From a virus: 64,000 nt of DNA. Location of the stretch: the IMG/VR virus record IMGVR_UViG_3300014838_000015, positions 37,226-101,225 of that record; one strand, 5' to 3'. Below are positions 17,685 through 25,787 of the stretch, piece after piece (positions within the stretch are counted from its first letter, which is position 1; each line of letters starts with the position of its first letter). The notes beneath the pieces are model-generated. The model saw only the letters and a program-made list of their open reading frames with translations, had not been told where the DNA came from and ran no database searches. A program made the translations under genes and the position numbers.

Positions 17685-17897
17685 TTACTTGGCTTTTGCA
17701 GCTAACTTATTCGCCTTGTCCTGTTCTAGGCTTGTCTTGACGAGCGAAGAAGCCTTTGCCTTGAGCTCACGAAGAACCTTTCGTGCTCGAAGACCTGCAG
17801 CCGCATTTCCCTTTGCGTTCTTCACAACATCAAGCTCAAGATCGTCAATGATTGCCTTGATTTCTCCCCACAACGCGATGATTTGATTTTCGTCCAT
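17685..17897 (-). CDS. Histone H1-like (Hc1-type) nucleoid protein
   Basis: 70 aa from ATG at 17897, preceded by GGAGAGAGG; the upstream in-frame start at 17948 is unsupported and overlaps the promoter. The core KGNAAAGLRARKVLRELKAK matches the bacterial Hc1/histone H1-like family, helical DNA-binding proteins with alternating Lys/Arg and Ala. The C-terminus is Lys/Ala-rich (KANKLAAKAK). Likely role: binding and compacting phage or host DNA. It has its own good promoter and terminator, so it is a separately controlled single gene, probably highly expressed. Confidence 0.75.
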   Translation of the reverse strand: MDENQIIALWGEIKAIIDDLELDVVKNAKGNAAAGLRARKVLRELKAKASSLVKTSLEQDKANKLAAKAK

Positions 17898-17916
17898 TGA
17901 AACCTCTCTCCAACTA

Positions 17917-17944
17917 GATATACCACCTTGAGCAGGCCTGTAAA
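17917..17944 (-). promoter_or_regulatory. Promoter of the H1-like gene
   Basis: On the minus strand TTTACA, a 16-nt spacer and TATATC are followed by a GGAGAGAGG ribosome site and ATG at 17897. This is close to the sigma-70 consensus and is the best conventional promoter I see on this strand. Confidence 0.6.
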
Positions 17945-17982
17945 ACATTAAGTGCTTTGAATTGCATATAATGTCAACATTA

Positions 17983-19650
17983 TCATGTCAAGGCACTTGA
18001 AAACTCTTCTGGAAACATTGAAGCGTTCTCCCTATAAAACCTTGTCCAGTCGGCGTCGAGTATGTAAGAAACGGCGTGATCCTTGCTGTTACGAACCGAT
18101 CTACCTAACGCTTGTATAACCGTTCTTGCAGTTTGACATGCGTACCATTGTTGGTTCTTTGCTTTACGTAACTGAATGACTTTATCACCCAAATACGGGT
18201 ATGGAACCTTACACAAAATTTGAAACCTGCTTACATCATCAGCGAGATCGACGCCCTCCGTCATCGAAGGACTTACAAGCACGGTTGGTTCGACGCTATC
18301 CTTGTGAAATTGTATCGTTTCATCACGATTGTCGCTATTGTGAAGCAACAACCTCTTTGATCCAACGTTATCAATTATATATTGAGCTATCTTATACGAT
18401 ACACAGTGTATTATTCCCTTCTCTTTTACGTGCAATTCAAGCAAATCCTTGATCGTTGATACAATGTTTGGCAACGTTTGATCAATGCATCTCATTGACA
18501 TGCTACCGACGCCGAGGTAATGAATTGGTCTGTTCTCCTTCGGAAACGGCGATGGAATGTCAAGAAATGAGACTTCATTCAAAGGAACGCCGACTGACTT
18601 ACAAAATGTATCTTTGTCAACGATCGTTGCTGACATCATCAAAATGCGTGAACCCAATTCATAAAGGTGATCGTACCCAAATGATGATACGTCAACAGGT
18701 TTAAACTCGAACTTTCGATTGCTTTTTTTGTCTTTTTGCGTTGATTTGATGTAATTCATGATCCAGTTGTCTGGATTATACGATTCAATGAATCTATTCA
18801 CCTTGCATATGTGCTTATCAAGCATCTCGTGACGTTTGCTGTGTTCAACAAGACCCGTCGAGTCGTCCGTGTTAAAACATGAATCTAACTTGGATTTAAC
18901 ATCACTTATGTGTTTAAGAAGATTTTTCCTGTATGCACCCTTGATCCAAGCAAACGTCGCAGCGTCAGAATCTAACTTCGGTACTCGACATCCCAACACG
19001 GTACGTGCAAACCTTTCAGAAAACGTTACCTCAATGAACCTTGATAGTTCGTTTTCTATGTTATGAGCTTCATCGATCACAAGTAATGCCCTAGGACCTA
19101 ACTGACCTGCGTACATCGTCTCTGCAAGAAAGTACGAAAAGTTCGTTATTCCCAATGGGAACTCAATGAATTCTTGCTTATCAATGACGTATGGACAGTT
19201 ACCCTTGCAACACTTGTGAAACTCTGTACCATTGACCTGATCGCCTAGTTGTTTGAGCAAACGCCTTGACTCTGCACACGATTGATCGGTGTAAAACCTA
19301 CACTTATAATTGCTTGATGACTTGAGCGATCTCATCATATTTCGACCAGATGTCGGTCCAAAATCATCCATGTACTGTTGTTGCAACAGTTTTTGCGTCG
19401 TTAAAACATACGAGCCGGTTGTCTCTTCGCCCTTATCATCGTACGTTTTGCCACCGTTTGAGTTGAGGTACCTTGCTACAGTGACACCAATTATTGATTT
19501 TCCAACTCCTGTACCTGCTTGCAAAATTACATAACGTTTTCTTTCATTGATGAAAGAATTCAAAATGAAATTAATTGCCTTTTCCTGTTCAGACCTCACG
19601 CTTTTGAACGGAAAAAATTCCTGCCAATCACGAATCGTAATTTCTTTCAC
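17983..19650 (-). CDS. DinG/XPD-type superfamily 2 helicase with Fe-S cysteines
   Basis: 555 aa, GTG start at 19650. Motifs in order: Q-like SEQEKAINFIL; Walker A QAGTGVGKS (~res 45); four cysteines of an Fe-S insertion (CRFYTDQSC ... CCKGNC, ~112-150); DEAH box LVIDEAHN (~res 195); motif III MMSAT; and motif VI QALGRSVRN near residue 525. This is the DinG/XPD family of 5'-3' helicases that use an iron-sulfur cluster and unwind D-loops and R-loops. In a phage it probably serves replication or recombination. A candidate promoter (TGTAAA-N16-TAATCT) lies 9 nt before the start. Confidence 0.9.
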   Translation of the reverse strand: MKEITIRDWQEFFPFKSVRSEQEKAINFILNSFINERKRYVILQAGTGVGKSIIGVTVARYLNSNGGKTYDDKGEETTGSYVLTTQKLLQQQYMDDFGPTSGRNMMRSLKSSSNYKCRFYTDQSCAESRRLLKQLGDQVNGTEFHKCCKGNCPYVIDKQEFIEFPLGITNFSYFLAETMYAGQLGPRALLVIDEAHNIENELSRFIEVTFSERFARTVLGCRVPKLDSDAATFAWIKGAYRKNLLKHISDVKSKLDSCFNTDDSTGLVEHSKRHEMLDKHICKVNRFIESYNPDNWIMNYIKSTQKDKKSNRKFEFKPVDVSSFGYDHLYELGSRILMMSATIVDKDTFCKSVGVPLNEVSFLDIPSPFPKENRPIHYLGVGSMSMRCIDQTLPNIVSTIKDLLELHVKEKGIIHCVSYKIAQYIIDNVGSKRLLLHNSDNRDETIQFHKDSVEPTVLVSPSMTEGVDLADDVSRFQILCKVPYPYLGDKVIQLRKAKNQQWYACQTARTVIQALGRSVRNSKDHAVSYILDADWTRFYRENASMFPEEFSSALT

Positions 19651-19659
19651 TGTGTTGAA

Positions 19660-19687
19660 AGATTACCACATAACACACGGTTTTACA
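19660..19687 (-). promoter_or_regulatory. Candidate promoter of the helicase gene
   Basis: Minus strand TGTAAA, 16 nt, TAATCT, then 9 nt to the GTG at 19650. It overlaps the last codons of the upstream gene and would give a message with almost no leader. Confidence 0.4.
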
Positions 19688-19934
19688 CAGCATTATCATC
19701 AACGAACTCAGCTTTTCCTATGAGAAATAAATCATCGCCACCAACATCACGAACAACGCTTGTCAACGTTTGCATCTGTTCAACGTTTTCAAGCTCCTGT
19801 GCCAACAGATAAATTACCATCAACACCTGACGTTGTGAGACGCCAAAATTGCTTATTTCTCGTGCAATCTGACGACAAACTTGATTTTCTTCTGCACGTT
19901 TTTCAGACTCTAGTTTGCTGTACAATTCACTCAT
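19683..19934 (-). CDS. Small conserved phage protein
   Basis: 83 aa, ATG at 19934 overlapping the stop of the preceding gene by 4 nt, so translation is coupled. It is predominantly helical, with heptad-like hydrophobics (VLMVIYLLAQELENVEQMQ) and two acidic ends. No motif was recognised. Such small helical proteins sit beside the zinc-binding 154-aa protein in related phages, as far as I recall, but the function is unknown. Confidence 0.7.
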   Translation of the reverse strand: MSELYSKLESEKRAEENQVCRQIAREISNFGVSQRQVLMVIYLLAQELENVEQMQTLTSVVRDVGGDDLFLIGKAEFVDDNAV

Positions 19935-20395
19935 TTGATAATCTCCTCTCGAACGAAAGGTTCAACCTTGAACATGTTCTCTCCCAAAATTCGTACGTAC
20001 TTACCTTGCCTCGTACCTGATTCTTCATCCATCGTAAGCACCACAAAATTTCCCCATTGCTTGTTTTCATAAATGTATTGAACGTATTCCCACGTTGCAA
20101 TGTCTGCATTGTTGGATTCAAGCAAATCAGATAATCTAGCGGGCAATGATAATTTAATATCATCAATCGTTACAATAGATTTCATCTCTTCACGACCCTG
20201 AACAATTTCTGACTTATTGATTTCAGTCACTCTGTGAACAATCCCACAATTATTACACGTAACGAACTTCTGTTCAACAACATCGTCATCAATTATTGAA
20301 AAAACAACGAATTGATGTGATGGTGGATTCTGTTGACGTTTGAATTGCTGCAAAATGCACCTACACGTGATGAGATGCTTTAATCCTGTTACCAT
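19931..20395 (-). CDS. Conserved zinc-binding phage protein
   Basis: 154 aa, ATG at 20395. The N-terminus has HLITCRCILQQFK and later FVTCNNCGIVHRV, four cysteines plus histidines arranged as a zinc ribbon. The C-terminus has ATWEYVQYIYENKQWGNFVV and a beta-rich end. This architecture is familiar from uncharacterised proteins in many T4-like phages; no biochemical role is known to me. A TTTACT-N17-TACAGT promoter lies 6 nt before the start, making a leaderless message likely. Confidence 0.75.
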   Translation of the reverse strand: MVTGLKHLITCRCILQQFKRQQNPPSHQFVVFSIIDDDVVEQKFVTCNNCGIVHRVTEINKSEIVQGREEMKSIVTIDDIKLSLPARLSDLLESNNADIATWEYVQYIYENKQWGNFVVLTMDEESGTRQGKYVRILGENMFKVEPFVREEIIK

Positions 20396-20401
20396 GCATA
20401 G

Positions 20402-20430
20402 ACTGTAACGTCCTACTTAGCAAAAGTAAA
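20402..20430 (-). promoter_or_regulatory. Candidate promoter, 6 nt before ATG 20395
   Basis: Minus strand TTTACT, 17-nt spacer, TACAGT, then CTATGC and the ATG. No ribosome site is possible between the expected transcription start and the codon, so initiation would be leaderless. Confidence 0.45.
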
Positions 20431-20446
20431 CCACAGGAACAAAACA

Positions 20447-21526
20447 ATGGCAAAAACGCTGAAAAAACTGTACGATGTCAAACGAATTGAACTCATCAAG
20501 GAACGAGCAAAATCAGCGAACGTTCAATTGTTGAACGAACAACGAACCGTAACGTTGCTTTTAGAAGTGATGGATCAAGATGATTTGAACAAAGTAACAG
20601 CAATCATCCAAAAACTGGATAGCATCAAAACTCCTGAGTTACCAAGACTAAGCGCTGCAATTGAACAAGCGATTTCAGAAATAAACAAGTACACCGGTGG
20701 TGGACCATTGACGAAGGCATGGAACAAACTAAAAACGATGGCAGGAATCGATAATCCCGTTGTCAAGGTCACCGTATTTGCAAACGCGCTTGAACGTGGC
20801 TTTGCTCAGGTACCAACGATCCTCAGAAACAACGGCATCAATCTAAAAAATGCCGACCTCACAAAAAGCCTGGCAACCATGCTCGCTGACCCGAAAAAAA
20901 CCGGCGAAAAATCCGATAAAGACATCGGCATGCAACCTCCAGAACAACCTGAATCGTTCAACGTACCAGAAGGCGTGCAGAACGAAGCAAGGGTTGACGT
21001 TGCAGGAAAGCTCAAGATCGTTGTTGATCAGCTACAAAAGGCACTTGCACCCGGAGGAATATTCGGTGCGTTCAAGAAGGTTCCTTACATCAACGGTCAA
21101 GAATTAGCACAGGAACTCGTTCAGGCACCGATCAACGTATTTGCAAAGATCGCAAAGAAAATACAAACAGGTGCAAAGGCCGCAGACGTAGCTCCGGACC
21201 TCAAATCACAGATCACTGGACAGGGTGGCGAACAAACGAAACCCACAACTGACGATGATCCAACGAAGAAGACGCAACAAACACAACCAACGTCACCAAG
21301 CGGGCCAACCAACTCTCCGCAGCCCACCGTGCCCACAGGAGAACATCCAACAAACGGAGCGCCCGGTGAGAGAGGTGGAGGTGCACCGCCTGCACAAGAT
21401 CACGAGAAGGTGATTCTGGGGCAATTGAAGGATAATGGTACACTTACACGATTGGGAATCAATATTCCAAACGCTAAAGCATTTATAAAAGCAATAAACG
21501 ACCTAGGCGTTTTTAAGCAAAAATAA
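20447..21526 (+). CDS. Phage protein with helical N-terminus and Pro/Thr-rich linker
   Basis: 359 aa, ATG at 20447 after a weak AGGAAC site. Residues 1-150 are charged and helical, 150-175 is a Lys/Asp linker, 180-250 is helical again, and ~255-320 is a low-complexity linker of Pro, Thr, Gln and Gly (TQPTSPSGPTNSPQPTVPTG). The C-terminal ~40 residues form a compact basic helical end (LTRLGINIPNAKAFIKAIND). The layout suggests a scaffold or virion protein with a flexible tether. Its last 14 nt overlap the tail of the convergent chaperonin-like gene. Function is unknown. Confidence 0.7.
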   Translation: MAKTLKKLYDVKRIELIKERAKSANVQLLNEQRTVTLLLEVMDQDDLNKVTAIIQKLDSIKTPELPRLSAAIEQAISEINKYTGGGPLTKAWNKLKTMAGIDNPVVKVTVFANALERGFAQVPTILRNNGINLKNADLTKSLATMLADPKKTGEKSDKDIGMQPPEQPESFNVPEGVQNEARVDVAGKLKIVVDQLQKALAPGGIFGAFKKVPYINGQELAQELVQAPINVFAKIAKKIQTGAKAADVAPDLKSQITGQGGEQTKPTTDDDPTKKTQQTQPTSPSGPTNSPQPTVPTGEHPTNGAPGERGGGAPPAQDHEKVILGQLKDNGTLTRLGINIPNAKAFIKAINDLGVFKQK

Positions 21527-22706
21527 TTCCATCAAGATCGTTCAACGTTCTCATACACTGCACAACGTATGTTTGTGCTGCAATCTCTTTCGCAACGAGC
21601 TCACCATCGATCGTTAACCCGTGTTCGATCATCGACTTGACAGAGCGCAATGATTGATCTATCGCTTGCGAATTCACAATGAAATTCCTGTTGTTGGGCA
21701 ATCTAACGATGACGTGATTTGGCGTTAGAGACCTGATTCGTTTATCAAACAACATTCCCTTATCATCTATGCTTTCATCGTTTCTACGATTTCGCAACTC
21801 GTAAACGTGTTGAGACACGCGATTATGTGTTTTTGAATTCGTTACAACGACGCGACCATTTTGAACCGTAATTTGATCAATGATTGGAGCATCGCTAAAT
21901 CTTATGCTGCTGATTAAATCACCCTTAAGGCTAGACACAAGATCACAACCACAAACAATTGATATATCAACCAACGTATTCATTCCCTCAAGATCAAAGT
22001 TCACGGCGATTGGAATGACACGTAGGCTACCTCTATCGTAGTTTGTTCGTAACGTATGAATAACATCATCTGAAGCTCCACGTAAAAAAACAACGCATGG
22101 TTCTTTAGCTTCACCCGCAGACTCCAACAAATGATGTATTTCTGACACGTTTTCAACGTAACCATCGATGCAAAAGATCCTTGAATGAGTAAATGTTACA
22201 TTGAGTGGTATCAATTGTTTTAATAAAAACGTGTAACCTCTAACGAGTTCAACGGATGGCACGTTCGATTGCGTCTTTTCAACGATCACCTTTCCACAGA
22301 ATCCAGCCGACAAAATTGCCTTATTTGTCAGGTTTTCAATGAAAGCATCAGCATCTTTTGTACACGTTGAAACAATTCGCTTAACATCGTTCATCGTTGG
22401 TGCGATTGCAGAGCGTGAAACAACGTTTGTGCTGGATGTTTGCTCATTGATGAGCAATTCGATGAACCTATCGAATCCACCAACGCAGAACTTTTCAGCC
22501 ATCACCGCATTGCTCATTATCGTTTCATGAATCAATCGTTCGGCATCCGTTTTTAACTTCAGTCCAAACAACACCTGCATTTTAGTGTGTAACATTATTC
22601 CATTCTTTTCTCTAGTCAATGCAGATGATTTGATACAAGAATGTATTCTCTTGATAACATTCAAAACGTTTGAAATAATTGCTTGAGCGTTGCTTGTTGT
22701 TCCCAT
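21513..22706 (-). CDS. Divergent GroEL/TCP-1-like chaperonin homologue
   Basis: 397 aa versus ~548 for GroEL. Similarity is clearest over the apical domain: VELVRGYTF (GroEL RGY), then IFCIDGYVENVSEIHHLLE, PCVVFLRGASDDVIHTL, NYDRGSLRVIPIAV and MNTLVDISIVCG follow the order and spacing of GroEL apical strands. AIDQSLRSVKSMIEHGL resembles the GroEL helix RIEDALxATRAAVEEG. I do not see the GDGTTT nucleotide motif, so ATPase activity is doubtful. Likely role: folding aid or competitor for a phage protein, or a co-factor of the host chaperonin. It has a TTAACG-N17-TACATT box 6 nt before its ATG. Confidence 0.65.
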   Translation of the reverse strand: MGTTSNAQAIISNVLNVIKRIHSCIKSSALTREKNGIMLHTKMQVLFGLKLKTDAERLIHETIMSNAVMAEKFCVGGFDRFIELLINEQTSSTNVVSRSAIAPTMNDVKRIVSTCTKDADAFIENLTNKAILSAGFCGKVIVEKTQSNVPSVELVRGYTFLLKQLIPLNVTFTHSRIFCIDGYVENVSEIHHLLESAGEAKEPCVVFLRGASDDVIHTLRTNYDRGSLRVIPIAVNFDLEGMNTLVDISIVCGCDLVSSLKGDLISSIRFSDAPIIDQITVQNGRVVVTNSKTHNRVSQHVYELRNRRNDESIDDKGMLFDKRIRSLTPNHVIVRLPNNRNFIVNSQAIDQSLRSVKSMIEHGLTIDGELVAKEIAAQTYVVQCMRTLNDLDGIIFA

Positions 22707-22784
22707 GCCAACAATGTAACACTGGACGACACGCGCGTTAAGAATATGTTTAACAGAAATTTCTAAATTTCTAGAAATTTCTAG

Positions 22785-22810
22785 AAATTTAATCTTTAAA
22801 GATTAAATTT
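22785..22810. repeat. 26-nt perfect palindrome
   Basis: Left arm aaatttaatcttt is followed directly by its reverse complement. It contains only one G and one C. It follows palindromic tandem copies of aaatttctag. Confidence 0.9.
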
Positions 22811-22823
22811 TCATTTACAGTGG

Positions 22824-22915
22824 TCGCTGTACGCCGTTCGCTGTAAATGAAAATTTAAATTTTCATTTACAGCTGATAGCTGTTGCCGTTTAATCATTAC
22901 TACTAAATTTAAGCT
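22824..22915. repeat. Direct repeat copy 1 (contains 34-nt palindrome 22840-22873)
   Basis: The first 52 nt are identical to 22974-23025, then near-identical to taatcattactactaaattt and agct. The embedded palindrome has arms gctgtaaatgaaaattt at 22840-22856 and its complement at 22857-22873. A third right arm at 22805-22820 can pair with the left arm across a 20-nt loop, giving an alternative hairpin. Confidence 0.9.
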
Positions 22916-22973
22916 ATCAGCTTAAAGCTTAAATTTAAGTTAAATTTAACAGTACAGCTTAACAGCGTAGCAT

Positions 22974-23064
22974 TCGCTGTACGCCGTTCGCTGTAAATGA
23001 AAATTTAAATTTTCATTTACAGCTGTTAGCTGTCTCTGTTAATCATTACTACTAAATTTAAGCT
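22974..23064. repeat. Direct repeat copy 2 (contains 34-nt palindrome 22990-23023)
   Basis: Second copy, offset by 150 nt (149 after a one-base deletion). Its differences from copy 1 cluster just after the palindrome (ctgatagctgttgccg against ctgttagctgtctctg). Confidence 0.9.
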
Positions 23065-23099
23065 TAAACTGATAGCTTAAATTTAGTAGTAATGATTAA
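23039..23099. repeat. Inverted repeat with 26-bp arms
   Basis: Arms 23039-23064 and 23074-23099 (ttaatcattactactaaatt and its complement, each ending at agct) are perfect and separated by 9 nt. The left arm belongs to direct repeat copy 2. As RNA this would form a long stable hairpin just before the glycan operon promoter. Confidence 0.9.
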
Positions 23100-23117
23100 G
23101 CGGTTGTTAACGTAACC

Positions 23118-23145
23118 TGTACAAGAAGCGTGAATAGATTATCTT
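23118..23145 (+). promoter_or_regulatory. Candidate promoter of the glycan operon
   Basis: TGTACA, 16-nt spacer, TATCTT, then 6 nt (gtctag) to ATG at 23152. It lies immediately downstream of the palindrome block. The spacing implies a leaderless or near-leaderless transcript. Confidence 0.5.
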
Positions 23146-23151
23146 GTCTAG

Positions 23152-25056
23152 ATGGTACTAGACTTCAGCAGAAGTATCTTCGAAGAACAGATCAACATCC
23201 CTCCAGAAACTCAGATCATATTCATTTCAGATATGTTCGCTAGCGAATTTATCGGAGGAGCTGAGCTAACAACGCAAGCGTTGATTGATTCCAGTCCTTT
23301 CAACGTTGCAAAAATCAGAAGCAAGGATGTAACTGAGGAATTCATACGTAAGAATGCGAACAAATTTTGGATCATCGGGAATTTTTCTCAGCTGAATCCT
23401 GAGTGTATCCAGAAATTAATGCTCACTTCGTACTCGATTCTCGAATTCGATTACAAGTATTGTACGTACAGATCGCCTGAAAAACACGCCGCAATTGCAA
23501 CGATGCCATGTGATTGTCACAACAAAAACAATGGAAAATTCGTTGAAAGTTTCTACAACGGATCAATGGGATTGTGGTGGATGTCAAAGAAACAGGAAGA
23601 ACGTTACACAACAGCATTTCCAGTTCTTTGTAACGTGTCTCAACCAACGCTATCCAGCGTTTTTGATATACGAACGCTTGATCTTTTACGAACGTTACGT
23701 ATGAAGTATGCGTCAGTTGAACGATTGAAATGGGTCGTTTTAGGAAGTGATTCTTGGATAAAGGGATCAAAAATAGCGATTCAGTGGTGTAAAGATTCAA
23801 ATAAACAATATGAGGTTATTTCAAATTTACCGTATGAACAAATGCTTGAGAAATTGGCATCTGCGAAGGGACTCGTGTACCTTCCACGAGGTGGTGATAC
23901 GTGTCCTAGGTTGGTGATTGAAGCAAAGTTGTTGGGTTGCGAATTACACCTCAATGATAACGTTCAACACAAGGATGAGGAATGGTTCGCAACAAACGAT
24001 CTTGAAGCGATTGATTCATATCTCAGATCGTCTCCAGAACGTTTTTGGAATTCAATCAGACGAATGATTGATAATGAACCAACGATAAGTGGTTATACAA
24101 CAACGTACAATTGCATTGATCAACAATACCCGTATAAGCAATGCATTTCATCGATGCTTGCGTTTTGTGATGAAGTCTGCATCGTTGATGGCGGATCAAT
24201 TGATGGAACGTGGGATGAATTATTGCAATGGAATCTAACAGAACCAAAATTGATCATTAAACAAATCAAGCGTGATTGGTCGAGCAAGCGTCATCCGGTG
24301 TTTGATGGAATGCAAAAAGCTGAGGCAAGAAAACTTTGTACGTCAAAGTACTGTTGGCAACAGGATTCTGATGAAATTGTTCATGAAAATGATGCTAAAT
24401 TGATTGCTGGTATGTGTAAATTCATGCCAAGCAATGTTGATATTATGGCGCTTCCCGTGATTGAATATTGGGGAAGCGCAGATAAAGTACGTTGTGATGT
24501 AACGCCGTGGAAATGGCGATTGAGTAGAAATAAATTGAACATCACGCATGGAATTCCAAAGCAACTACGTCGAACAGACGAAAATGATGAGATCTATGCA
24601 GCACAAGGTACAGATGGTTGCGATATGATCGATTCTGTCACTGGATTATCATTACCGCTTGTGAACTTTTACAATCAACAGGTAGAATCATGTAGGATGA
24701 ATGCTTTACGCGGTGATGATCGCGCACGTGTTGAGTATGAACGTTGGTTCAATGATGTTGTGAATTGTTTGCCAAGCATTTTTCATTATTCGTGGTTTGA
24801 TCTTTCACGAAAAATTCGATTGTATCGTGATTACTGGCAAAACCATTGGAGAGCGTTATACGATCAAGATACGTCAGACACTGCACAAAATAATATGTTC
24901 TTTGATTTACCATGGTCAGAAGTTACAGATGAAATGATTGATGCACGCGCCGAGGAGTTAACACAAATTGGCGGTCATATTTGGCACAGCAAGTACAACG
25001 GCGAACGTACACCATGGATAACGTGTGGTAGGATTCAACCCAAGGTGATGTTATGA
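23152..25056 (+). CDS. Two-domain glycosyltransferase (GT-B-like + GT2)
   Basis: 634 aa. The N-terminal ~300 residues resemble the acceptor/donor half of a GT-B enzyme: IIFISDMFASEFIGGAELTT at the start, WVVLGSDSWIKGSK and then LVYLPRGGDTCPRLVIEAKL, the donor-side helix. The C-terminal part is a GT-A/GT2 domain: TTYNCIDQQYPYKQCISSML, CIVDGGSIDGTWDELL and the metal motif QQDSDE. The product may add two sugars in sequence. It is the first gene of the 23-41 kb operon and overlaps the methyltransferase by 4 nt. Confidence 0.85.
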   Translation: MVLDFSRSIFEEQINIPPETQIIFISDMFASEFIGGAELTTQALIDSSPFNVAKIRSKDVTEEFIRKNANKFWIIGNFSQLNPECIQKLMLTSYSILEFDYKYCTYRSPEKHAAIATMPCDCHNKNNGKFVESFYNGSMGLWWMSKKQEERYTTAFPVLCNVSQPTLSSVFDIRTLDLLRTLRMKYASVERLKWVVLGSDSWIKGSKIAIQWCKDSNKQYEVISNLPYEQMLEKLASAKGLVYLPRGGDTCPRLVIEAKLLGCELHLNDNVQHKDEEWFATNDLEAIDSYLRSSPERFWNSIRRMIDNEPTISGYTTTYNCIDQQYPYKQCISSMLAFCDEVCIVDGGSIDGTWDELLQWNLTEPKLIIKQIKRDWSSKRHPVFDGMQKAEARKLCTSKYCWQQDSDEIVHENDAKLIAGMCKFMPSNVDIMALPVIEYWGSADKVRCDVTPWKWRLSRNKLNITHGIPKQLRRTDENDEIYAAQGTDGCDMIDSVTGLSLPLVNFYNQQVESCRMNALRGDDRARVEYERWFNDVVNCLPSIFHYSWFDLSRKIRLYRDYWQNHWRALYDQDTSDTAQNNMFFDLPWSEVTDEMIDARAEELTQIGGHIWHSKYNGERTPWITCGRIQPKVML

Positions 25057-25787
25057 AAAAACTACACATCAAAGACAAGCTTGAGGAGATCGGCGTTTCA
25101 GTTGATTCAATCGTTCTTGGAGATTTCGATCGTTTAGGTGAATTTTGTGCTAAACGTGAGAGATCATCGAATGATCCCAATTACAAAAAATATGGATTAT
25201 ATTATCGATCAAACTACGAACGCGGAATTCTCATTTATTACCTCATTCGACAATTTAACCTTTCATCCATGCTTGAAATAGGATTTGGACGTGGTTATGG
25301 TACGTTTTGTGCAGCGAAAGCATTCCATGATGCAGGAATCGTTGGAAAGGTGACGACCGTTGATCCTAACTTTGATGAACGATTCATGAGTGCGCTCAAC
25401 CAAGTGTTGCCAAAGGAATGGTTCAATTACGTACAATTCGCTAAAGGTACGTCAAGTGATGTCATTCCTCAACTTAATCAAGAATATGATCTCGTGTACG
25501 TTGATGGCGATCATTCGTACCTAGGCACGAAGAGCGATTGGGAGAACGTAAGGAGCAGGTTCAACAGCTTTTGTTTATTCGATGATTATCATCTTCCATC
25601 GAAGGATGATCCAGGAATCAGGTGTCGTGATGCAATTGATGAAATTATTGAGGACGATATCAAATGCAATGAAAAAGAATTAATACTGATGGATCGTCTC
25701 ATATTTAACGATGATAAACGAGACGTTGTACGTGACTACGGTCAGGTGTTACTAACGAAACAAGGAATCAAACGCGATGACTGGTAG
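25053..25787 (+). CDS. Class I SAM-dependent methyltransferase
   Basis: 244 aa, ATG at 25053 coupled to the upstream stop. Motif I is MLEIGFGRGYGTFCAAKA (SAM-binding glycine loop), then VTTVDPN and DLVYVDGDHSYLGTKSDW, typical of the Methyltransf_24-type enzymes found in glycan clusters. FCLFDDYHLPSK follows as motif IV/V. It probably methylates a sugar or acyl precursor made or transferred by neighbouring enzymes; the substrate is not predictable. Confidence 0.85.
   Translation: MKKLHIKDKLEEIGVSVDSIVLGDFDRLGEFCAKRERSSNDPNYKKYGLYYRSNYERGILIYYLIRQFNLSSMLEIGFGRGYGTFCAAKAFHDAGIVGKVTTVDPNFDERFMSALNQVLPKEWFNYVQFAKGTSSDVIPQLNQEYDLVYVDGDHSYLGTKSDWENVRSRFNSFCLFDDYHLPSKDDPGIRCRDAIDEIIEDDIKCNEKELILMDRLIFNDDKRDVVRDYGQVLLTKQGIKRDDW

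Larger units (their letters stand above)
22741..23100. repeat. Non-coding palindrome-rich block at the strand switch
   Basis: This stretch of about 360 nt within a 445-nt gene-free gap has no open frame of note. It is very AT-rich and built almost wholly of inverted and direct repeats: tandem aaatttctag units (22765-22790), a 26-nt perfect palindrome (22785-22810), two 34-nt perfect palindromes, two ~92-nt direct repeats and a 26-bp-arm hairpin. Genes diverge from it in both directions. Candidate roles are replication origin, bidirectional regulatory region or a structured RNA; none is proven by sequence. Confidence 0.85.

Noticed and set aside
22741-23100. CRISPR array.
   Set aside because: Only two repeat copies with unequal, self-complementary spacers and no cas genes nearby.
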